Shown here: positions 19,006 through 28,692 of the stretch, in pieces | Numbering within the stretch: the stretch's first letter is position 1 | Layout of the letters: every line of letters starts with the position of its first letter | NCBI GenBank assembly: GCA_016342655.1 | Contig: JAEINL010000005.1 | Location: forward strand, 23,964 to 87,963 | DNA from: Sphaerochaeta sp. | Lineage (GTDB): Bacteria; Spirochaetota; Spirochaetia; Sphaerochaetales; Sphaerochaetaceae | Direction: 5' to 3' | DNA length: 64,000 bases | Translations under genes and position numbers: made by a program | Notes under the pieces: model-generated | The model's input: the letters and a program-made list of their open reading frames with translations, nothing else | What the model was told of the DNA's origin: nothing | Databases searched by the model: none

Positions 19006-19075
19006 GCGTTGCCTCCTTTTCCGAGCCAAGGGGCTGACGTATCTCACCTTGCTTTCCCGGCACTCGCTCGGTAAT
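19006..19075. repeat. 70-bp dispersed repeat, copy 1
   Basis: gcgttgcctccttttccgagccaaggggctgacgtatctcaccttgctttcccggcactcgctcggtaat; matches 63719-63788 with one mismatch. Confidence 0.95.
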
Positions 19076-19761
19076 CAAGTACCTTTTGCGTCTGTAAGGA
19101 TATAGCCGACACCCCATTTATTAATGATATATCGTGGTGAAGCAGGGTCTTCCTCCACCTTTTTCCTTAGCCGGCTCATATTTACCTTAACAAGTTCGGA
19201 TCCTTGTATCCAATCCTCATTTTTCCATACCGTTTGCAGGATCTTTTGTACAGAAACCGGTGTGTGCAGATATGTTGCTAAAACTTCTAGTATTTTGAAT
19301 TCTGTCGGGGTCAGATTTAGTAACACATCCTTACAGTAAAGGGTTTGCTGTTCCAGATTGATTGTAAGGTCCCCTACAACAAGAATCTTTTCCTCATGGA
19401 CCTGGACCCTTTTGAGAACCTTCTCTACCCGAAGAAGGAGTTCCTTATAGTTGAAGGGCTTGGAGACGTAATCCTCTCCCCCCACCTCAAGACCTTCTAT
19501 AATTTGGTCATCCTGATCGTGTGAGCTCAAGAAGATGACAGGGATATCCATAGCGACAAGATGCGTACATACCTCCAACCCATTCAATCCGGGGAGGCCT
19601 ATATCGAGGATCACAATATCAGGGGACCACGAGGTCGCAACCTTGACTGCATCATCGCCTCTCTGCACAGATTGCACACTATATCCTTGCTTCTCAAATA
19701 TGTAGGTAAGAAGAGTCAGGATTTCCTTTTCATCATCGACCAGTAATACTCTATTCTTCAT
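19075..19761 (-). CDS. OmpR-family response regulator
   Basis: VLLVDDEKEILTLL receiver, VILDIGLPGLNG, C-terminal winged helix (LTPTEFKILEVLATYLHTPVS). Confidence 0.92.
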   Translation of the reverse strand: MKNRVLLVDDEKEILTLLTYIFEKQGYSVQSVQRGDDAVKVATSWSPDIVILDIGLPGLNGLEVCTHLVAMDIPVIFLSSHDQDDQIIEGLEVGGEDYVSKPFNYKELLLRVEKVLKRVQVHEEKILVVGDLTINLEQQTLYCKDVLLNLTPTEFKILEVLATYLHTPVSVQKILQTVWKNEDWIQGSELVKVNMSRLRKKVEEDPASPRYIINKWGVGYILTDAKGT

Positions 19762-20936
19762 CGTATTGCCCTTGCAGGAAGCGTAAAAGAAACGATAGTC
19801 CCTGTATCCTTCACACTTGTAATGTAGACCTTTCCCCCATGCTTGTGGACGATCTGCCGTGCTATGGAGAGACCCAATCCAAATCCATCCTGGTATTCCT
19901 CACTGGGACTCTGCTCCTGGTAAAACTCCTTGAACAGGTTTTCCCTACCCTCACCCTCCACACCTTTGCCATTGTCGCTAATGCTCACCACCATCTGTTC
20001 GTCATCCTGGGTCACTGATATAACGATGTATCCACCTTCTTTGGTATGCTTAACCGCATTATGGACCAGATTGATGAAAACCTGACGGATGAGCGATTCA
20101 TCGCCAATAGGACTGTTCAGCAATGCAGGAAAGTAGTAGCGGATAGTCTGCTGTTTCATATGCACCAGCGGGCCGAAAAAGGTAACAATGTCCACTGTGA
20201 TGAGACGTATATTGATCTTTTCCCTTTTCTGAAGCTCAAATTCCTTTTCGAACTTAAGCAAGGTAAGCATGTTTTCACTGAATGCGATAAGCCTCTGGGT
20301 ATATTCATAGTTTGATTTTACAAATTGTTTTTGCCGAGGGTTTAAGGGGCCTGGAATCTCTTCCAATAACAGGCTTGTCGTTGTTTGCATAATTGTCAGT
20401 GGGGTCCGTATCTCATGGGCAAGCATGGATTGCAAAGAGAGTCTGGAAGCTGAATTGCTTTTTCTTTTCCTCATATGTTCAAACACAAGCACACATACAG
20501 GAAGGCTGGCATTGAGCAAGAAAAAAGGGGAAAGAGGGAATAGGAACAGACTGACCAGGAAAGTGATGAGTGAAGATCCTCCAAGAAGCAACAGCTTTTT
20601 GGTAGAGGAGAAACCGTACATTGAAAGCACATATCCATACACGATGAGGACAATGGCATTGTACGAGACTAGCCAGGGAGAAAATTCTGAGCAGACACTC
20701 GTGCTAAAGGTGGAAAATACGAAGAGAACAGTGTATCCAAGAAGAAAAGGGGTAGTACTGAATATGTCTTTCCTCCTAATTTTCCGAAGCAGGAAACCTA
20801 TGACTGTAAGCAGAAGGGAAAGCATCAGGAGCACACTCAGGGCCAGAGACAAATGCAGAGAGGCTGCCTCTTGTGCTAGCACAAGTGAAAGTAGACAGGG
20901 TATGAAGAAAAGAGCCGAAGTTACAGGCAAACTCAT
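19758..20936 (-). CDS. Sensor histidine kinase
   Basis: Membrane N-terminus; SMLAHEIRTPLTIMQTT, NLVHNAVKHT, DNGKG, GFGLGLSIA. Confidence 0.92.
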   Translation of the reverse strand: MSLPVTSALFFIPCLLSLVLAQEAASLHLSLALSVLLMLSLLLTVIGFLLRKIRRKDIFSTTPFLLGYTVLFVFSTFSTSVCSEFSPWLVSYNAIVLIVYGYVLSMYGFSSTKKLLLLGGSSLITFLVSLFLFPLSPFFLLNASLPVCVLVFEHMRKRKSNSASRLSLQSMLAHEIRTPLTIMQTTTSLLLEEIPGPLNPRQKQFVKSNYEYTQRLIAFSENMLTLLKFEKEFELQKREKINIRLITVDIVTFFGPLVHMKQQTIRYYFPALLNSPIGDESLIRQVFINLVHNAVKHTKEGGYIVISVTQDDEQMVVSISDNGKGVEGEGRENLFKEFYQEQSPSEEYQDGFGLGLSIARQIVHKHGGKVYITSVKDTGTIVSFTLPARAIR

Positions 20937-22069
20937 CAGGACTCCTTCGTAGTGAAAAGGTGGAATGAGGATGGGTGGAAATGCATCAACACCTTTTCCT
21001 TAACCAGATACTCATCGACAAACGTAAAGTTATGGGGGGCTACTACCCGAATAAAGGTCTCTTGAAACGTAATCTCATATTCAATGGAGTAGCCGTTAAA
21101 AGAGAGAGCCTCTATTTCACCCACGACCTGATGTGAGTTTTCTGGAGGGTAGTACGAGCTCAAGGTCACACTCTGAGGCAAGATTGCCACATAGACCCCA
21201 TCGCCTTTCTGATACACAGCATCACATTGCTCAGGCAACACGGAAAATTCGAGATTATTTACCGATACGATCACAGATTCATATGAAAACTCAAGAATTT
21301 CCCCTTCATAGAAATTTGCATTGCTGATAAAGTCCGCAACAAAAGGGGTCCGTGGGTTATTGTACACCTCACGAGGCGATCCTACCTGTATGATCGAGCC
21401 CCTATTCATCACCACTACCCTATCAGGCATGCTAAGGGCCTCACTCTGGTCGTGTGTGACGTAGATGGTGGTGATACCGAGAAGCTTCTGCATCTTTTTG
21501 ATCTCTCGCCTTGTCTGCAACCTCAGTCTTGCATCCAGGTTGGATAGGGGTTCATCAAACAAGAGCAACTCGGGTTTTAATACAAGGGCCCTTGCCAAGG
21601 CGACCCTCTGCTGTTGCCCGTCGGAAAGTTGATGAGGAAACCGCTCTTCAGTCCCTACCAAATTGAGCATCTGGCACATCATGGCAACATCATGGTGGAT
21701 ACTGTCCATGGGTTTTTTCCGTGATTTCAGTCCATACGCAATATTCTCAAAGACATTCATATGGGGAAACAGGGCATAGTTTTGGAATACCATGGGAATA
21801 GTCCTCTCTTCTGGCCCCTTGCCTGTCAATGAGACGCCATGGAGAAGGATTTCTCCACTATCAGGGGCTAAAAAGCCCCCGATCATCCGTAGTGTAGTAC
21901 TTTTCCCACATCCCGATGGGCCAATTATGGTTATAGCCTCACCTTTCTGCACGGTAAGCGAGAAGGTATCAACAGCGGTTATTTTCGTATTTCGTGCACC
22001 GACAAAGGTCTTGGAAACTGCCCTAAGTTCCAGATGTGGTACGACCGGATTATCTTTCTGATCGGACAA
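20936..22069 (-). CDS. ABC transporter ATP-binding protein (FbpC/PotA-like) with LSDGQ signature
   Basis: GPSGCGKSTTLRM, LSDGQQQRVALARA, LLLFDEPLSNLD, THDQSEAL. Confidence 0.9.
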   Translation of the reverse strand: MSDQKDNPVVPHLELRAVSKTFVGARNTKITAVDTFSLTVQKGEAITIIGPSGCGKSTTLRMIGGFLAPDSGEILLHGVSLTGKGPEERTIPMVFQNYALFPHMNVFENIAYGLKSRKKPMDSIHHDVAMMCQMLNLVGTEERFPHQLSDGQQQRVALARALVLKPELLLFDEPLSNLDARLRLQTRREIKKMQKLLGITTIYVTHDQSEALSMPDRVVVMNRGSIIQVGSPREVYNNPRTPFVADFISNANFYEGEILEFSYESVIVSVNNLEFSVLPEQCDAVYQKGDGVYVAILPQSVTLSSYYPPENSHQVVGEIEALSFNGYSIEYEITFQETFIRVVAPHNFTFVDEYLVKEKVLMHFHPSSFHLFTTKES

Positions 22070-22442
22070 TGGTACCCCTTTTGATTACCAGGTATGGCAT
22101 TTGGAGAAATATGCTACCTCAGCAACACAGCGTTGTGATTGAAAATCCAGACTTCCAGGGTACATCCAACCAGGATCACCCCTTGTTCCTCATGATACCA
22201 CTCTTTGCAAGAAGAAGGATACTCTTCTTTTTCAGTCCAGCTTTTTCGGCAAAGCCTTACAAACCAGAAATCGACGTATTCTCCCTTCTGAGAAAATACG
22301 CCGAAAGCAAAAAAATATGAGTACACAATACGAGTACATGAGGAACAAGGCATTGCATCAAGGGGAAAAGGGAAGGCAGACACTCTCTCGGTAAGTAAAA
22401 ACACGCTAGTTATGAGTGTCTGATCCTAACCCAAGTTCTTTA

Positions 22443-22643
22443 TCAATCTAAGAAATATACCCCAGGAAAATCTCCGTGTCGTACAGTGACGTTCGTGTAG
22501 GTAATATTCCTTTCTCTCATATCCTGTAACGTCTGCTTCTGGAGCATGAACGAACCAAAAATGACACTTGCTAGAAGATATGCCACAAGGAATATACCCC
22601 CTATGATAAGCATACGATTACTTTTCTTATGATTGGACTTCAT
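22443..22643 (-). CDS. Small single-TM membrane protein
   Basis: 66-aa ORF with one hydrophobic segment overlapping the end of the GntR gene. Confidence 0.5.
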   Translation of the reverse strand: MKSNHKKSNRMLIIGGIFLVAYLLASVIFGSFMLQKQTLQDMRERNITYTNVTVRHGDFPGVYFLD

Positions 22644-23013
22644 TGTAGTTGTGCTCCTTGTTGAATAATAGGAAATAGGTCTCTATCTCCTCGAAGGTGA
22701 TATCCAAGGTCCTCATGGAATCGAAAAGGTTGGGAAGTTCACTTTTTATGAAGTGGTCCCGTCTTTTCTTGAGGACCAAGGTCTTGGAACCCTTGGCGAC
22801 AAAGTATCCGATACCCCGTTGGTTCTCTAGGATACCTTCGTCCTGCAGCATCGAGTACGCCCTGATGACTGTATTGGGGTTAACCTCCAACTGCATCGCC
22901 ATGTCGCGAACAGAAGGGATCCTCTCCTCCTCAACCCACGTGGAGTTGGTGATAAGGTCATGGATGTACTGTGCTATCTGTAGGTAGATAGGTAATCGAT
23001 TGTTAAACTGCAT
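22627..23013 (-). CDS. GntR-family regulator (YtrA subfamily)
   Basis: MQFNNRLPIYLQIAQYIHDLI...SVRDMAMQLEVNPNTVIRAYSMLQDEGIL; start placed at residue 23 of the track ORF. Confidence 0.88.
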   Translation of the reverse strand: MQFNNRLPIYLQIAQYIHDLITNSTWVEEERIPSVRDMAMQLEVNPNTVIRAYSMLQDEGILENQRGIGYFVAKGSKTLVLKKRRDHFIKSELPNLFDSMRTLDITFEEIETYFLLFNKEHNYNEVQS

Positions 23014-23791
23014 CTGTAGCTTGGACCTCCTCAACCCTAAAGAACGCCGTAACCCAACAGAACAGGGGGAGAACCACAAAGTAAAGTATCTTACCGATTA
23101 CCCTGAAAGTCCCTATGGCCCCATAAGTAGGTTTGAACAGCAGTGAATCAAATGAGAAGACTATGTCAAACGTCCGCAAGGATGATCCGTACTTGATGGA
23201 GAATATGATCTTCACGAACAGGAGACCTAGGGTGGCGAGGGCGATACCGAGGACTCCAAGCGAAAGGAGGGTCTTGAAGAAATGGCCCTTATGGAAATAG
23301 GTGGCACCCAAGAGGAATATCGATTGCCAGACCCAATATAGGGCAAACTGAGCTGCCATGTCTCTGGTAAAGGGATTGAACAAGGTGACAGGATTGCCAA
23401 AGAAGAGCAACTGTATGGGCTCAATGAGTACAGAGGCAAGGAAAAACACCACGGTGAGAGCTACAGGATAGGCAAAGGCAGTAAGCACCGCTTTGGCTAG
23501 GAATTTCTCCAGGGAAGTTGCGGGAAGCATCAGCCACTCCTGTTGCCCGTTCTTGCTGAACATGTCATCAGCGAAGGAGAGGCTGGTTATGATCAGACCC
23601 CCAAGGAGTAGAAAATTTGGGAACAGACTGGCATACGTAGCAGGACCAAAAGCATTTTGGGAATACTGGGAGACAAACGAGCGAATGGTCTCACTCGCAA
23701 ACAAAACCAAGAAGAGCGTCATTGCGTAGATCGAAAGATCACGCTTGCTAGTCTGTATCTCACGGTTTATCAATAAGCCAAATCGATTCAT
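23003..23791 (-). CDS. ABC-2-type transporter permease-like membrane protein
   Basis: Multi-TM protein between GntR and ABC ATPase genes. Confidence 0.75.
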   Translation of the reverse strand: MNRFGLLINREIQTSKRDLSIYAMTLFLVLFASETIRSFVSQYSQNAFGPATYASLFPNFLLLGGLIITSLSFADDMFSKNGQQEWLMLPATSLEKFLAKAVLTAFAYPVALTVVFFLASVLIEPIQLLFFGNPVTLFNPFTRDMAAQFALYWVWQSIFLLGATYFHKGHFFKTLLSLGVLGIALATLGLLFVKIIFSIKYGSSLRTFDIVFSFDSLLFKPTYGAIGTFRVIGKILYFVVLPLFCWVTAFFRVEEVQATDAV

Positions 23792-24696
23792 CTCGTACCT
23801 CCTTGCATACGGGTGGATCTCTCGACCACCACATTGAAGAGCGTCTCAAGGTCCAAAGGCTGACCTTCTCTCTCCTCTTCCTGCTCGCCCCTTTCCCTAA
23901 GGACCATCCAACCCCCGAGGACCTTCTCCTTGTAGACTACCTTCTCATCCTGCACAGGATCAGTGGTGACAAGGCCCATGACATACTTGCCAGTGATGGA
24001 GTCAACCGTATCGTTGAATATGATATTCCCATCATGCAGGATGATGAGGGGGTCTATCAGGTTCTCCATATCCCTCACCTGATGGGTGGAGATGATGAAC
24101 GTCCTGTCTTCGGTCATTGCAGAGGCGACGGTCTGACGGAACTGTCTCTTGGAAGGGATGTCCAGACCATTGGTCGGTTCATCAAGAATGAGCAGGGAGG
24201 TATTGGAGGCCAGGCCAAAGGCCAACAACAGCTTTTTTTTCTGCCCTAGGGACATCTCACTGAGGTTCTGTTGCATATCGAGTTCGAAGTCCTTGCAGAA
24301 CTGTAAAAACATCAGATTATCGAAACGGGGATAGAAGACCGAGCGCATCTTGAGGTACTCTGTAGCCTTCATCTTGGGAAGGGGAAACTCTTCAGGAAGA
24401 TAGAATATCTCACTGAGCATTGCAGGCTTGCGCACTGTGGGGTCGGATCCCAAGGCTGAGGTGAATCCCTCATCAGGAAACAGCTGGCCACAGATCAACT
24501 TGAGCAAGGTGGTCTTCCCTGATCCGTTCTTTCCCAGCAAGCCATAGATATTTCCTCGCTTGATCTCTAGATTCAGATGGGTGAACAAGGGCTTTTTTCC
24601 ATAAGAAAAACCAATGTCCTGCATCAGGATCACTGCATTATTCGTCGAAACAACCTCTGTAAGGTCTGTTTGTCCGCTTCCTATCTCATTGGCCAT
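23788..24696 (-). CDS. ABC transporter ATP-binding protein
   Basis: GLLGKNGSGKTTLLKLI, MSLGQKKKLLLAFGLA, LLILDEPTNGLD. Confidence 0.92.
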   Translation of the reverse strand: MANEIGSGQTDLTEVVSTNNAVILMQDIGFSYGKKPLFTHLNLEIKRGNIYGLLGKNGSGKTTLLKLICGQLFPDEGFTSALGSDPTVRKPAMLSEIFYLPEEFPLPKMKATEYLKMRSVFYPRFDNLMFLQFCKDFELDMQQNLSEMSLGQKKKLLLAFGLASNTSLLILDEPTNGLDIPSKRQFRQTVASAMTEDRTFIISTHQVRDMENLIDPLIILHDGNIIFNDTVDSITGKYVMGLVTTDPVQDEKVVYKEKVLGGWMVLRERGEQEEEREGQPLDLETLFNVVVERSTRMQGGTR

Positions 24697-24715
24697 ATGT
24701 GCCTCCTTGATTACA

Positions 24716-24741
24716 TTAGTGAACTAGTTAACTAATACACT
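24716..24741. promoter_or_regulatory. Candidate YtrA-type GntR operator
   Basis: TAGTGAACTAGTTAACTAATACACTA, 26-bp dyad (11 of 13 positions paired) just upstream of the ABC/GntR operon. Confidence 0.55.
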
Positions 24742-25011
24742 ATACTTGCATGGATGTCTACCCTTTTCCCCAAATATTTCTTCAAAATATCTTGAAAATT
24801 CCACTATAAACCTTTTTATCACAAATCTTGAGGCTTTATGCTGGTACAACACCCCATAAGCTGGTAATATCTTTTCTCGCGCATATACGGTTCGTTTATG
24901 CGCAACAGAACATCCCAAGAGCCTTGGCAATTGGGAAAACTTAATACAAAAGGGCCAAATACTCCCATTTTTGGTACAAAATTCAACATGGATTAGAAAG
25001 GGCAAAAGGTA

Positions 25012-26370
25012 ATGAACGAAAACCTGCAGCTACAATTGAACAAGACCTACCTAGACCGTCAGAACAGCACCGAATCGAACGCAAGAAGCTATCCAAGAAA
25101 ATTCCCTATAGCAATAAAAAAAGCCAAAGGATCCTGGATGGAGGATGTTCAGGGAAACTCCTACCTCGACTTCCTCTGTGGAGCAGGAACACTAGCGCTT
25201 GGGCACAACGATGATGAGGTGAACCAGGCAATGGTCAACCTTATCCAATCTGAAGCCCCCTTACACACACTAGACCTTACCACCCCCACAAAAGACAGGT
25301 TTGTAGAGACCATATTCTCCCTTCTTCCCCCGGAACTGCAGAAAAATGGAAAAATCCAGTTCTGCAGCCCTTCTGGAACCGATGCCGTCGATGCAGCCAT
25401 CAAGCTGTGCAAGACTGCAACAGGGCGATCCTCAGTCATAGCCTTCGGTGGAGCCTACCATGGCATGGGCCATGGAGCCTTGGCCCTTACCGGCAATCTC
25501 AATGCGAAAAATCATATCACCGGCCTCATGAGCGATGTGCACTTCATGCCCTACCCCTATTCCTACCGCTGTCCTTTTGGCTTGGGTGGAGAGGCAGGCA
25601 TCGATGCTGCATGCGCCTTCTTTGAGAAGACACTTAAGGATCCCGAAAGCGGTATAACCAAGCCTGCAGCGGTCATCCTTGAACCTATCCAGGGTGAGGG
25701 GGGGGTCATTCCAGCCCCAGCAAAATTCCTCCAGACAATCAGACGCGTCACACAGGAACTGGACATCCCCATGATAGTCGATGAAATCCAGTGCGGCATC
25801 GGTCGTTCCGGCAAATTCTTCGCCTTTGAACATGCAGGGATAACACCCGATGTCATCCTCTCCTCCAAGGCCATAGGAGGCAGCCAGCCTATGAGCGTGG
25901 TCATTTACCATAAGGACCTTGACCTCTGGGAAACTGGGGCCCATGCCGGTACCTTCCGTGGGAACCAACTTGCCATGGCAGCAGGAACTGTAGTGATGAA
26001 CCGGGTCAGTGACAAGAATTTTCTTTCGGAAGTCACAGCGAAAGGGAAGGTGATCGAAGACAAGCTGCTATTCTTGAAGAGTCAGCTCTCCATCATAGGG
26101 GACATTCGTGCCAAGGGCCTGATGATCGGCATTGAGTTTGTCGACCCCAATGGAACAATCGACTCATTGGGCTCCCTCCCTCCCAGCGGTACCATTGCAG
26201 CGAAAATCCAGAAAGAGTGCTTTGAGCACCACCTAATTATGGAGAAGGGAGGGCGATACGGCTCTGTGATGCGTTGCCTGTGTGCTTTGAATGTGAGCTA
26301 TGAGGATATTGATCTGATGCTTGCAACCTTTGAGCAGGCTATCCGTAAGGTGGACTCAGATGCTACCTGA
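25012..26370 (+). CDS. dat: Diaminobutyrate--2-oxoglutarate aminotransferase
   Basis: Class-III aminotransferase (ILEPIQGEGGVIP, IVDEIQCGIGRSGKFFAFE, SSKAIGGSQPMSVV) adjacent to a PLP decarboxylase. Confidence 0.82.
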   Translation: MNENLQLQLNKTYLDRQNSTESNARSYPRKFPIAIKKAKGSWMEDVQGNSYLDFLCGAGTLALGHNDDEVNQAMVNLIQSEAPLHTLDLTTPTKDRFVETIFSLLPPELQKNGKIQFCSPSGTDAVDAAIKLCKTATGRSSVIAFGGAYHGMGHGALALTGNLNAKNHITGLMSDVHFMPYPYSYRCPFGLGGEAGIDAACAFFEKTLKDPESGITKPAAVILEPIQGEGGVIPAPAKFLQTIRRVTQELDIPMIVDEIQCGIGRSGKFFAFEHAGITPDVILSSKAIGGSQPMSVVIYHKDLDLWETGAHAGTFRGNQLAMAAGTVVMNRVSDKNFLSEVTAKGKVIEDKLLFLKSQLSIIGDIRAKGLMIGIEFVDPNGTIDSLGSLPPSGTIAAKIQKECFEHHLIMEKGGRYGSVMRCLCALNVSYEDIDLMLATFEQAIRKVDSDAT

Positions 26371-27862
26371 TACTGAAAAAAAGCTGTACTTCGTGAATAA
26401 CGAGCAGGATACCAAGGCCGCTTATACCCAGATGATTACAGACACTGTCGATGCTATCCTCTCTTCTTTCTCTGATGGCAGTTCCTATGCGGGGGCAAGC
26501 CCACAAGAACTGCAAGAGCTAATAGCGCGGTCCACCCTGCTTCCTCTGCAAGGTCTTGGGTTCTCCCAAGTCCTCTCAGAGGTCAAGAGAATCATCTTGC
26601 CGAATTTCCTTCGGACATCCTCCACTGACTACCTTGCGCACCTGCACAGTCCGGCCCTTCTGGAAGGTATCTCCAGCGAACTGATCATCGCAACCTTCAA
26701 CCAGTCGATGGATTCCTGGGACCAGTCCCCCATCGCCACGGAGATTGAACTGCAGGTAACCAGAGAGCTGTGCAAGCTGTATGGATATTCCTCTGATAGT
26801 GACGGTGTCTTCACCTCCGGGGGAAGCCAGTCAAACCTCAGTGGCCTTACCCTTGCCCGAGACTGGTACTGCAAGAGCGTCCTCAAGCATGATGTGAAGA
26901 AACTGGGCCTCCCCCCGTCCTTTGCCAAGCTTCGCCTCTATACCTCCGAGGTGTCACACTTCTCCATGGAGAAGAGTGCACACCTCTTGGGTCTTGGCTA
27001 CGACGCGATACGGAAAGTTCCTGTGGACAGGCTTTGCAGGATGGACTGCCAGACCTTAGAAGACCTCATCCTTCTGGACAAGGAGGCTGGTCTCATTCCT
27101 TTCTGCATTGTCGCTACCCTGGGAACCACTGACTATGGCAGCATCGATGCTGTAAAAGAGCTGAGTGCCGTCAGCAAGAAGTACAATCTCTGGCTCCACG
27201 CAGATGCTGCCTATGGTAGCGGTGTGCAGCTATCGGAGAAGTATGCCTCCCGCTTAGGTCCCATTGAATTGTGTGATTCCATCACTGTGGACTTCCATAA
27301 GATGTTCCTGCTTCCCATCAGCTGTGGGGCATTTCTGGTCAAGGACGGGAAAAGCCTTGAGGCCTTCTCCCTCCATGCTGACTACCTGAACCGCGAAGAG
27401 GATGAAGAGGATGGCTACACCAACCTTGTAGGCAAATCGATGCAGACAACTAGACGTTTCGATGCCTTGAAGGTCTGGATGGCTTTCCTCACCCGTGGAA
27501 GGGATGAATATGGAGCCATCATTGATACCTGCATCGAGAATGCCTCCTATTTGTATGGACAGCTGAAAAGCAACCCCTCTTTTGAGGTTGCCATAGCACC
27601 TGAGATAAGTTCGGTGGTGTTCAGGCTGCAGAATACCGATGAGGTCAACAAGAAGGTTCGTCGTCTTTTGCTGCACCAAAAAGGTGTAGTCATAGGCCAG
27701 ACAGTCTACAACAAGAAGACATTCCTTAAGTTTACCCTGCTCAACCCCCTGCTGGACCACAAGAAGCTCGATGAGCTGTTACACACGATCGAGGGTTTGG
27801 GCAGAGAGGCTGATCCAGCGTTGCATGAGCAAAAAAAAAGAACGCCAGCTGAACGAGAATAA
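26360..27862 (+). CDS. ddc: PLP-dependent decarboxylase, probable L-2,4-diaminobutyrate decarboxylase
   Basis: Group II decarboxylase motifs (GVFTSGGSQSNLSGL, ADAAYGSGVQ, DSITVDFHKMFLLPISCGAFLVKD). ATG overlaps the upstream stop. Confidence 0.82.
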   Translation: MLPDTEKKLYFVNNEQDTKAAYTQMITDTVDAILSSFSDGSSYAGASPQELQELIARSTLLPLQGLGFSQVLSEVKRIILPNFLRTSSTDYLAHLHSPALLEGISSELIIATFNQSMDSWDQSPIATEIELQVTRELCKLYGYSSDSDGVFTSGGSQSNLSGLTLARDWYCKSVLKHDVKKLGLPPSFAKLRLYTSEVSHFSMEKSAHLLGLGYDAIRKVPVDRLCRMDCQTLEDLILLDKEAGLIPFCIVATLGTTDYGSIDAVKELSAVSKKYNLWLHADAAYGSGVQLSEKYASRLGPIELCDSITVDFHKMFLLPISCGAFLVKDGKSLEAFSLHADYLNREEDEEDGYTNLVGKSMQTTRRFDALKVWMAFLTRGRDEYGAIIDTCIENASYLYGQLKSNPSFEVAIAPEISSVVFRLQNTDEVNKKVRRLLLHQKGVVIGQTVYNKKTFLKFTLLNPLLDHKKLDELLHTIEGLGREADPALHEQKKRTPAERE

Positions 27863-27894
27863 GAACTGCTGTCCCAACAGAAAAACAGCCTTCC

Positions 27895-28566
27895 TTAGAT
27901 AACGGGAGGCTGTTCTGCTGTCCTCACCTTGATGAGTTTCCTGAACGTATCGGAAAAGGTTTCATGGACAACGGTTGTGGGGTCGAAGCGGAACATCTTG
28001 AAGGTTATCTGTATGCAGAAACCAATGAGAACGGCGGCAAGCAGGGTTCCTATGCCAAAGGAACCTCCTAGCAGGGCTCCGATGATGACAACAAGAATCT
28101 CAATGCCACTTCGGCAGGTTCCAATCGAAAGCTTGGTCCTCTTGGTAAGCACCACCATAAGAGTGTCGCGTGGCCCTGCTCCAAAGCCAGAAGAGATGTA
28201 GAAGAAGGATGCTATGGCAATGACAAACAGACCGACTACCATCTGGCCCAGACCAAAATACAAACTGGTAAGCGTAGGGAACACATTCAATGCAAGCAGA
28301 AGGTTCATGAACAGCCCTATGAAGATCATGTTGCACAGGGTGCCCAATCCGAGCTTTTCCCCTGCCAGTAGGGCAACAAGACAGAGAGCCAATCCTACCA
28401 GAATAGAGATGGTACCTATCTGGATGCCAAAGACTGTTGAAAGCCCTGCATGAAAGACTTCCCAAGAGGCATAGCCTATATTGGCCTTCATAGTGAGTAC
28501 AATTCCTACTGCATAGAGAAACAACCCGAAAAACAACCGGAGCATTCTGAGCACAAACGTATTCAT
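27895..28566 (-). CDS. YczE/YitT-like membrane protein
   Basis: MNTFVLRMLRLFFGLFLYAVGIVLTMKANIGYASWEVFHAGLS; ISSGFGAGPRDTLMVVL. Confidence 0.8.
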   Translation of the reverse strand: MNTFVLRMLRLFFGLFLYAVGIVLTMKANIGYASWEVFHAGLSTVFGIQIGTISILVGLALCLVALLAGEKLGLGTLCNMIFIGLFMNLLLALNVFPTLTSLYFGLGQMVVGLFVIAIASFFYISSGFGAGPRDTLMVVLTKRTKLSIGTCRSGIEILVVIIGALLGGSFGIGTLLAAVLIGFCIQITFKMFRFDPTTVVHETFSDTFRKLIKVRTAEQPPVI

Positions 28567-28692
28567 GGGGAAACATCCTCTTCCTGAAGCTACCATACCG
28601 ACATTTGTCGGGATAATCCAGCCCTTGATTTTCTGTATACAATACCTTGCCTGCATTTTTCTGTGGTAGAATACCAGAGAAGGAGAAATGCC

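Noticed and set aside
24742-25011. Riboswitch or leader RNA before the diaminobutyrate genes
   Set aside because: No conserved aptamer pattern or strong terminator/anti-terminator pair could be recognised by eye.
25432-25968. 178-aa minus-strand ORF inside the aminotransferase gene
   Set aside because: Antisense to a well-supported class-III aminotransferase.
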